This document shows, piece by piece, positions 58,038 through 64,000 of a DNA stretch of 64,000 nucleotides; within the stretch, counting starts at the first letter, position 1; the number at the start of each line of letters is the position of its first letter. The position numbers were made by a program, and so were the translations under genes. Location: positions 20,629-84,628 of the forward strand of contig CAKZSI010000062.1 in the NCBI GenBank assembly GCA_937918935.1. Reading direction: 5' to 3'. The notes beneath the pieces were generated by a model. The model was not told where the DNA came from and did not search any database. It was given only the letters and a program-made list of their open reading frames with translations. The DNA is from an uncultured Chloroflexales bacterium (lineage in GTDB: Bacteria; Chloroflexota; Chloroflexia; Chloroflexales; Chloroflexaceae).

Positions 58038-60584
58038 ATGGCCGTTTCTTCAGCTCGGATTCTTGTCGTAGATGATGAAGCTCCTTTACGCAATCTTTTG
58101 ACGCGCTTCCTGCAACTTGAGCATTACGAGGTAATGAGCGCCGCGAATGGCGCCGAGGCCCTTGCCCTGGTCACCGAACAGCAGCCTGATCTGGTGTTGC
58201 TCGACCTGAACATGCCGGTGATGAGCGGCTTTGAGGCCCTCCAACAGCTCAAGGCCAATCCGGCCAGCCGCGATCTACCGGTAGTTGTGATATCTTCGGA
58301 TGTGGACGTGGAGCAAATCGCCGCCTGTCTGAAGCTGGGGGCGGAGGATTATTTGCCCAAGCCCTTCCATCCGACCATTCTCAGCGCGCGGGTTAGCGCC
58401 TGCCTGGAACGCCGGCAGTGGCAACTGCAGCAACGGGCCTATCAGGCGCAACTCGAACGCCGGGTAAAGGTCCACTCGGAGCTGGCGGCGCAGCACGCTG
58501 AGGCACGCGCCCAATCCGATGCGGCACTGCAGCGCCAGACGGCAATCCTCCACTCGGTGTTTGTGAGTCTCAGCGAGGGGGTGGTAGTCGTTGACGCGAA
58601 CGGCGCGCTGATCCACTACAATCCAGCCGCCTGGCGGATCCTGGGGGCCTGGCTAGAGACATTCTCTGAACCGCTTAGCGCCATCTCACCCGAAGAGGAT
58701 CCCAGAGCATGCCTGCGCGCGCTTCTGTCGCGCGCGCTGCGGGGTGAAGAAGTGGACGGGTGCGAAGTTTACCTGCCGGACGCCGCTGACGGTCAGTGGC
58801 TAAACGTATCGGCGCGGCCGCTACCCGGTGACAGCGGAACAATCAGCGGCGGGATAATGGTGGTGCGCGACATCAGCGCCAGCAAGCGCGCCGAACTGGC
58901 GCTGCGCGAGAGTGAGGAACGCTACGCACTGGCGGCCCGCGGGGCCAACGATGGGCTGTGGGACTGGGATCTGCGGACCAATCAGATTTACTATTCGCCG
59001 CGCTGGAAAAGCATGCTTGGCTACAACGAAGGGGAACTGGGATCCAATCCTGCCGAGTGGTTCGAGCGCGTGCATCCGGATGATCGGGAACAGCTAGAGA
59101 TCCGCCTGCGAGCCCATTTCCGCCAGTTGATCAGTCATTTTCAGCACGAGTATCGTATCAGAGCCAGTGATCACAGCTACCGCTGGATGCTGTGCCGCGG
59201 CCTCGCCGTATGGGACGAGAACGGCACAGCAACGCGCATCGTCGGCTCGCAGACCGACATCACCGACCGCAAGCGCGCCGAAGAGCGCCTGTTGCACGAC
59301 GCCCTTCACGACGGTTTGACCGGTCTGCCAAACCGCATGCTGTTTCTCGACCGGCTCAAGCACGCCATCACACACAGCCGGCGCAATCGTGATCGCTCAT
59401 TCGCGGTGATGTTTCTCGATCTCGATCGCTTCAAAGTGATCAATGACAGCCTGGGGCACGGCGCCGGTGACGTGCTGCTGGAAGTGATCGCGCGCCGTCT
59501 GGAGGAGAACCTGCGACCGGGCGACACGGCGGCGCGTCTGGGGGGCGATGAGTTTGCCATTCTACTGGAAGATATCCTTGACAGCGAGGCGGCCCTGGCG
59601 ATTGCCGAACGCATCCAGCAGGTGATTGCGACCCCGGTGCCCATTGACGAGCGCGAGATGTTTACCACGGCCAGCATCGGCATCACCCTGTACCAGCCGG
59701 GCTACAACTCGGCCACGGATATGATCCGCGATGCCGATACAGCTATGTACCACGCCAAGATGCAAGGCAAGGCCTGCGCGGTAGTGTTTAACCCGACCAT
59801 GCACGCGGCAGCGATGGAGCAACTGCAACTTGAAACGGCGCTGCGCTGGGCCATTGAGCGGGATGAACTGCGTCTGCATTACCAGCCCATTGTTGATCTG
59901 CGAACGCAGAAGATTGAGGGATTTGAAGCCCTGGTGCGCTGGGAGCACCCGCAGCGGGGCTTGCTCTACCCTTCCGAGTTTATCACCATTGCCGAAGAAA
60001 CTGGATTGATCGTGCCGATTGGCTGGTGGGTGCTGCGCGAAGCCTGTCGCCAGGTGAAGATCTGGAAACAAACCATTCCCGGTACTGAGAACCTGTGGGT
60101 GACGATCAACCTGTCGGCGCGCCAGCTCGTTCAACCGGAGATGACGCGGATTGTTCTGGGAACCCTTGCCGAGTTTCGGCTGCCGGCGCACGCGCTGAAG
60201 ATCGAGATCACCGAAACGGCGCTGGTCAACTCTAACCACGAGATGCGCGAACGCCTGGCCAGCCTGCGTGCCGCGGGAGTCAAGATCTGTATTGATGATT
60301 TTGGCACCGGCTACTCGTCGCTTAGCTACCTCCAGCGCCTTCCGGTGGACATTCTGAAGATTGACCGTTCCTTCGTCCAGGCGATTGAAGACACCAGCAG
60401 CCAGGGGGCAATTGTAAGCAACATCATCGCCCTGGCCCACGTGCTGGGGTTGGACGCCGTCGCCGAGGGAACCGAAACCGTGGCCCAACTGCAACGCCTG
60501 CGTGAACTGCACTGCACCTACGGGCAGGGCTGGCTGTTCTCCAAGCCGCTCAGCCCGGCGGAGGCGGTGGGGTTGCTGGGGTGA
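58038..60584 (+). CDS. Response regulator with PAS-PAS-GGDEF-EAL output (c-di-GMP turnover)
   Basis: The 848-residue cytoplasmic protein controls cyclic di-GMP. Domains are: receiver (7-120; acidic pair Asp12-Asp13, phosphoacceptor Asp56, Lys108), coiled linker, PAS (about 170-285), PAS/PAC (about 295-415), GGDEF diguanylate cyclase (502-506 GGDEF; inhibitory I-site RPGD five residues before it) and EAL phosphodiesterase (EAL at 630-632; DDFGTG later). Both enzymatic motifs are intact, so it could make or break c-di-GMP. No partner kinase is adjacent. ATG 58038 has GGAG about eight bases upstream; ATG 58023 is an alternative. A structured leader precedes it. Confidence 0.94.
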   Translation: MAVSSARILVVDDEAPLRNLLTRFLQLEHYEVMSAANGAEALALVTEQQPDLVLLDLNMPVMSGFEALQQLKANPASRDLPVVVISSDVDVEQIAACLKLGAEDYLPKPFHPTILSARVSACLERRQWQLQQRAYQAQLERRVKVHSELAAQHAEARAQSDAALQRQTAILHSVFVSLSEGVVVVDANGALIHYNPAAWRILGAWLETFSEPLSAISPEEDPRACLRALLSRALRGEEVDGCEVYLPDAADGQWLNVSARPLPGDSGTISGGIMVVRDISASKRAELALRESEERYALAARGANDGLWDWDLRTNQIYYSPRWKSMLGYNEGELGSNPAEWFERVHPDDREQLEIRLRAHFRQLISHFQHEYRIRASDHSYRWMLCRGLAVWDENGTATRIVGSQTDITDRKRAEERLLHDALHDGLTGLPNRMLFLDRLKHAITHSRRNRDRSFAVMFLDLDRFKVINDSLGHGAGDVLLEVIARRLEENLRPGDTAARLGGDEFAILLEDILDSEAALAIAERIQQVIATPVPIDEREMFTTASIGITLYQPGYNSATDMIRDADTAMYHAKMQGKACAVVFNPTMHAAAMEQLQLETALRWAIERDELRLHYQPIVDLRTQKIEGFEALVRWEHPQRGLLYPSEFITIAEETGLIVPIGWWVLREACRQVKIWKQTIPGTENLWVTINLSARQLVQPEMTRIVLGTLAEFRLPAHALKIEITETALVNSNHEMRERLASLRAAGVKICIDDFGTGYSSLSYLQRLPVDILKIDRSFVQAIEDTSSQGAIVSNIIALAHVLGLDAVAEGTETVAQLQRLRELHCTYGQGWLFSKPLSPAEAVGLLG

Positions 60585-60652
60585 ACGGTCTGCACCCTCA
60601 GAATTGCATCTGGCGTTGCCGAACGCGGCGGGTGAACGCCCTGGCGCAGGAT

Positions 60653-60818
60653 GCTACGGGCTGAAGCCCGTAGCTACGCATCATGTCGGTTGGAGCCCCC
60701 GACACGTAGCCCTGTCGCAGGACGCTACGGGCTGTAGCCCGTAGCTACTTCGTTTCCGAAAGGTATTGACAAGTTGCAGAGAACTGGCGCAGGATGCTAC
60801 GGGCTGTAGCCCGTAGCT
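60653..60818. repeat. Three copies of a CTACGGGCT palindrome (family E)
   Basis: GCTACGGGCTGxAGCCCGTAGC occurs at 60653-60674, 60724-60745 and 60797-60818. Each is preceded by GCAGGATGC or GCAGGACGC and followed by TAC. They fill the gap between the convergent GGDEF-EAL and cobQ genes (60585-60873); nothing else is seen there. Confidence 0.88.
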
Positions 60819-60873
60819 ACTCCGCCCCGTGCGCGGCACGCCCCCGGTTCCGCAGGGGCCACCTGGTTTCTCG

Positions 60874-62337
60874 CTACCCGCTCGCCAGCAACCGGTCAAG
60901 CTGAAGGGGGTCGAGGGCGCCGGCAACAACATTGGCCAGGCGTTCGTAGGGATCGAGAGTGGAGTGCGGTTGCTCCGGCCGCCAGCCGAGAGTGGCCAGC
61001 CACGCCTGGCGAAAGGCGGTGTTGGCGAAGATGCCGTGGATGTAGCCGCCCCACACGCGCCCCTCCTCGACAATGCAGCCGTCCACGTCATCGCTGGCAA
61101 CCGCGCCACGGCGAATGATGCGGGCCAGAGCCGCGCCGCCGTTGACGCGGGTGCGCCCGGCGTGGATCTCGTAGCCCGTGAGCGGCGCGCCAGGCGCCCA
61201 GGGCGCCAGGGACTCGGCGATGACCTGCACGGTGCGCTTCTCGCGGTCGAAGACGGTCTCGACGGGCAGCAGTCCCAGACCGGGCTCCTCGCCGCCGCCC
61301 TCGACCCCCAGGGGGTCGCTGATGCGCGCGCCGAGGAGCTGGTAACCGCCACAGACGCCGACCACCGCCCCGGGGAAGGTGCGCAGCGCGGCGTCGAAGC
61401 CCCGTTCGCGCAGCCAGCGCCGGGCAGCCAGGGTGTGCTTGGCCCCGGGCAGGATCACCGCCGCAGCCCCGGCGAGTTCCTCGGGCCGGTCCACGTAGCG
61501 CAGACTCACCCCCGGCTCGCGGGCCAGAGGGTCGAAGTCATCGAAGTTGGCAATCGTCGGCACACGCGCCACGGCGATGGGCAGGGCGCCGTGCGGCCCG
61601 CTATGCCCCCGTTCGAGGGCCACGGCGTCTTCCTCGGCCAGGCCCAGATCGTCGATCCAGGGAACTACGCCCAGTACCGGCACACCGCCCCGCTGCTCCA
61701 GGATATGCACCCCATCGGCGAAGAGAGCCGGATCGCCCCGAAAGCGATTGACCACCAGACCGGTGACCAGGGCGCGCTCCTCCGGCTCAAGCAGGGCCAG
61801 CGTGCCGAGCAACTGGGCGAAGATCCCGCCAGTGTCAATATCGCCGACCAGCAGGGTGCGCGCCCGGGCGTAGGTCGCCACGCGGGCGTTCACAATGTCG
61901 CGGGGCTTCAGGTTCAACTCCACCGGACTGCCGGCGCCCTCGGCGATGACCAGATCATAGCGCGCGCGCAGACCGTCGAGGTTGCGGGTGACGACGCTCC
62001 ACAACTCCTCACGCTGGCGCCAGTACTCGCCGGCGTCGAGAGTGCGCCAGGGCCGGCCCTCGACGATAATCTGGCTGCGGCGCTGCCCTTCGGGCTTGAT
62101 TAGAATGGGGTTCATCTCGACCGTGGGTCGGACATGGGCCGCGGCGGCCTGCACGGCGGTGCTGCGGGCGATCTCGCCGCCATCGGCGGTGACGGCGGCA
62201 TTGTTGCTCATGTTCTGGGCCTTGAAGGGCGCGACCCGCAGCCCGCGCCGCGCGGCGATACGGCAGAGGGCCGCGACCAGGACGCTCTTGCCGACCGACG
62301 AGGCTGTGCCGAGGACCATAATCACCGGGGCGGGCAT
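60874..62337 (-). CDS. cobQ: Cobyric acid synthase
   Basis: The 487-residue amidotransferase uses glutamine to amidate adenosylcobyrinic acid diamide to cobyric acid. It has the synthetase N-terminal domain with GTASSVGKS (P-loop, about 10-18) and [11 protein letters not shown], and the triad-type glutaminase C-terminal domain (Cys in [11 protein letters not shown], later WGGYIHGIF). It starts at ATG 62337 with AAGGAGAG upstream; the frame to 62556 lies within cobD and is not used. It overlaps the cobD stop by 16 bases. It completes the cobU-cobD-cobQ operon on this strand. Confidence 0.94.
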   Translation of the reverse strand: MPAPVIMVLGTASSVGKSVLVAALCRIAARRGLRVAPFKAQNMSNNAAVTADGGEIARSTAVQAAAAHVRPTVEMNPILIKPEGQRRSQIIVEGRPWRTLDAGEYWRQREELWSVVTRNLDGLRARYDLVIAEGAGSPVELNLKPRDIVNARVATYARARTLLVGDIDTGGIFAQLLGTLALLEPEERALVTGLVVNRFRGDPALFADGVHILEQRGGVPVLGVVPWIDDLGLAEEDAVALERGHSGPHGALPIAVARVPTIANFDDFDPLAREPGVSLRYVDRPEELAGAAAVILPGAKHTLAARRWLRERGFDAALRTFPGAVVGVCGGYQLLGARISDPLGVEGGGEEPGLGLLPVETVFDREKRTVQVIAESLAPWAPGAPLTGYEIHAGRTRVNGGAALARIIRRGAVASDDVDGCIVEEGRVWGGYIHGIFANTAFRQAWLATLGWRPEQPHSTLDPYERLANVVAGALDPLQLDRLLASG

Positions 62338-63407
62338 AGGCTCTCCTTCCAGGCCGCGAGGAGGCGGGCATTGTCGTCGGGGCGACGGGGGGCGACGCGC
62401 ACCCACTCGGGCAGGCCGAAGGAGGCGCAGTCGCGCACGACACAGCCGCGCCGCAGCAGGGCCGCTCGCGTCGCTGTACCATCGCCGGTGCGCACGAGCA
62501 TAAAGGGCAGGGCATCGCGCCACACGTCGAGACCGAGGTCGCGCAGGCCGGTGCACAGGGCATCGCTGGCCGACCAGAGGCGGGGCAGGGTCGTCACAAG
62601 AAAGTCCTCGTCACTCAGAGCGGCAAGGCCGGCGGCCTGGGCGGCGCTGTTGACGCTCCAGGCGGGCTGATGCGCGCCGATGCGGGCCACCAGTTCCGGG
62701 GCGGCGATCAGGTAGCCCAGGCGCAGCCCGGCCAGGGCATAGCTCTTGGTGAGCGAATACAGATGGATCTGGCCCGGCAAAGGCTCGCCCGCCAGCGGGT
62801 CGGGCGCGGCCCACCCATCACGGCGCAGGGGCGCGTAGGCCCGGTCGAGGACCAGCAGGCCACCGTGGGCGGCGCACGCCTCGGCCAGGGCATTGATGGT
62901 TGTGGCGGGAAGATCCACGCCGGTGGGATTGTTGGGCACGCAGAGCCAGGTGAGACGCGGGCGCGCGCTGGCGATCACCGTGGTCAGACCCTCGAGATCG
63001 GGCCGGAACCCGGCGCCGAGACAGGTGCGAAACTCGACCATGTACGCGCCGGCCAGTCGGCTGGCGTGAAGATACTCACCGTAGCTCGGTCCAACCAGGA
63101 GTGTGGTATCGTTGGGCCGAAGGAGGGCGCGGGCCAGGAGGTGGATCAACTCGTTGGCCCCGTTGCCGACCAGGATGGCCTCGGGCGGGCAGGCGTGGCG
63201 CGCCGCGAGGGCGGCGCGGAGCCGGTGGCAACCGCGGTCGGGATAGGGGGCGAGATCCAGCGTGGCGAGGGCGGCGCGCGCCGCCTCGGGCGGCCCGAAG
63301 GGATTGAGGTTACTGCTGAAATCCAGTAGTTCCTCCGGTCGCAGGCCGAGGGCCGCCAGCTCGCCGTGGTCGAGCGCGCCGTGCGCTACAGGGTCGAACG
63401 GACCCAT
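62322..63407 (-). CDS. cobD: Threonine-phosphate decarboxylase (CobD), PLP-dependent
   Basis: The 361-residue aminotransferase-fold enzyme decarboxylates L-threonine-O-3-phosphate to the aminopropanol-phosphate used for the cobalamin nucleotide loop. It has the HisC/CobD fold: [13 protein letters not shown] and [11 protein letters not shown] at the N-terminus, [12 protein letters not shown], and the PLP Lys in [14 protein letters not shown]. Distinguishing it from histidinol-phosphate aminotransferase rests on its place between cobU and cobQ, with overlaps of 22 and 16 bases to the neighbours. CobC-type activity is the same reaction family. Confidence 0.9.
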   Translation of the reverse strand: MGPFDPVAHGALDHGELAALGLRPEELLDFSSNLNPFGPPEAARAALATLDLAPYPDRGCHRLRAALAARHACPPEAILVGNGANELIHLLARALLRPNDTTLLVGPSYGEYLHASRLAGAYMVEFRTCLGAGFRPDLEGLTTVIASARPRLTWLCVPNNPTGVDLPATTINALAEACAAHGGLLVLDRAYAPLRRDGWAAPDPLAGEPLPGQIHLYSLTKSYALAGLRLGYLIAAPELVARIGAHQPAWSVNSAAQAAGLAALSDEDFLVTTLPRLWSASDALCTGLRDLGLDVWRDALPFMLVRTGDGTATRAALLRRGCVVRDCASFGLPEWVRVAPRRPDDNARLLAAWKESLCPPR

Positions 63408-63940
63408 GCCGCCTCCAGTGCCTTCAACTCGATGGGAACGCCGCAGACCACCAGGTAGACCTCGGCAGCGGCGGCGGCGACCTGCTGGTTGGCGCGCCCG
63501 AGCAGGTCGCGGTAAGCCCGGCCCAGGGGATACTCGGGCACGATACCCGAACCGACCTCGTTAGTTACCACGATCAGGGTAAGCCCGCGCGCGCGCGCCT
63601 GGTCCAGGATAGCCGTCACTTCGGCCTCAACCACGGGCTGGGGGTCCTCTTCGTGGGTCAGCAGCAGGTTGCTGACCAGCAGCGAGAGGCAATCGAGGAT
63701 CACCACGGCGCCGGGATCGAGGGTGGCGAGAACCCGGGCTGGTTGATGGGGGTCCTCGAGGGTGCGCCAGGCGGGAGGGCGGCGGGCGCGGTGATGGGCG
63801 ATGCGCGCGCGCATCTCCTCATCGCCGGCCTCGGCAGTGGCAAGGTAGACCACGGGGCGCTCCAGACGCGCGGCGTACTGCTCGGCACGGGCGCTCTTGC
63901 CACTGCGCGCCCCGCCGGTAAAGAGGACGATCGTGCTCAA
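63386..63940 (-). CDS. cobU: Bifunctional adenosylcobinamide kinase/adenosylcobinamide-phosphate guanylyltransferase
   Basis: The 184-residue enzyme phosphorylates adenosylcobinamide and couples it to GMP in corrinoid salvage or synthesis. The P-loop GGARSGKSARAE (7-18), RIAHHRARRP (with the His region), DCLSLLVSNLLL and NEVGSGIVPEYPLGRAYRDLLGRANQ are diagnostic. The start is a TTG at 63940 with AGGAGA six bases upstream, so the protein begins directly at the family N-terminus; an ATG at 63982 adds 14 unrelated residues. First gene of the cob operon as seen here; any riboswitch would lie beyond the window end. Confidence 0.93.
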   Translation of the reverse strand: MSTIVLFTGGARSGKSARAEQYAARLERPVVYLATAEAGDEEMRARIAHHRARRPPAWRTLEDPHQPARVLATLDPGAVVILDCLSLLVSNLLLTHEEDPQPVVEAEVTAILDQARARGLTLIVVTNEVGSGIVPEYPLGRAYRDLLGRANQQVAAAAAEVYLVVCGVPIELKALEAAWVRSTL

Positions 63941-64000
63941 GCGGGTCTCCTGCCGGTACGTGTACACACATATCCGGACCATCCAGTATGGCGGGGAGGG

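Noticed and set aside
60653..60818. Three regularly spaced palindromes resembling a short CRISPR
   Set aside because: Repeats are 22-base perfect palindromes with spacers of about 50 bases that themselves share flanking motifs; there are no cas genes and only three units.

Overview
The window is high-G+C bacterial chromosome that most resembles the Chloroflexota (Chloroflexia, the Roseiflexus/Chloroflexus side). The basis is a mevalonate-pathway cluster pairing archaeal-type HMG-CoA synthase, an archaeal/SCP-x-type thiolase homologue and a DUF35 protein with a class II HMG-CoA reductase, plus frequent lipoproteins, WYL and DUF58 proteins and abundant intergenic palindromes. No rRNA is present, so taxonomy is an inference. 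About 50 genes and one tRNA are supported.

Layout. 1-3737 (minus): sfsA followed by a YnjB-type ABC importer (binding lipoprotein and two permeases, the second cut by the window edge). 4090-11053 (plus): a MarR regulator, then a maltose/maltodextrin-type ABC importer (binding protein and two permeases) and a GH13 glycosidase. 11201-20808: an LCP ligase, a stress-type membrane protein, a Tat-exported 5'-nucleotidase, a malonyl-CoA-synthetase-like ligase, a small ORF coupled to a WYL regulator, a patatin and a membrane protein. 21155-28739: PHP phosphoesterase, DUF58 protein, STAS-domain sensor, DUF952 protein, hisS and a peptide-type binding lipoprotein. 28886-30881: a lower-G+C XhoI/PaeR7I-like restriction-modification island with a consensus promoter. 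30921-37547 (minus): rlmN, DUF35, a Yip1-type membrane protein, thiolase homologue, HMG-CoA synthase and HMG-CoA reductase. 37892-42441 (plus): a lipoprotein, then a pterin cluster (fused tandem PTPS, folE, an SDR) and fabI. 42721-51795: a degenerate receiver, a URO-D-family protein, a hicA remnant, tRNA-Thr(CGT), lon, an SH3 protein, pyrC, a phosphodiesterase and a DUF3592 protein. 51947-60584: SAM-I riboswitch and metH, a small ORF, a polytopic membrane protein, and a structured leader ahead of a REC-PAS-PAS-GGDEF-EAL protein. 60874-63940 (minus): the overlapping cobU-cobD-cobQ operon.

The strongest candidate for new biology is the mevalonate cluster. The HMG-CoA synthase keeps its catalytic Cys, but the neighbouring thiolase homologue has lost the nucleophilic Cys (Gly86) and both catalytic His (Thr288, Asp338), and its DUF35 partner has lost all four zinc-ribbon Cys. 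This looks like an archaeal-type thiolase/HMGCS/DUF35 assembly in which the thiolase is a non-catalytic or repurposed subunit. Other notable points are a fused double PTPS whose second half lacks the triad His, a MalG-type permease with an extra membrane hairpin, a riboswitch-like leader before the c-di-GMP gene, and at least seven families of dispersed palindromic or short-repeat elements filling the intergenic regions.
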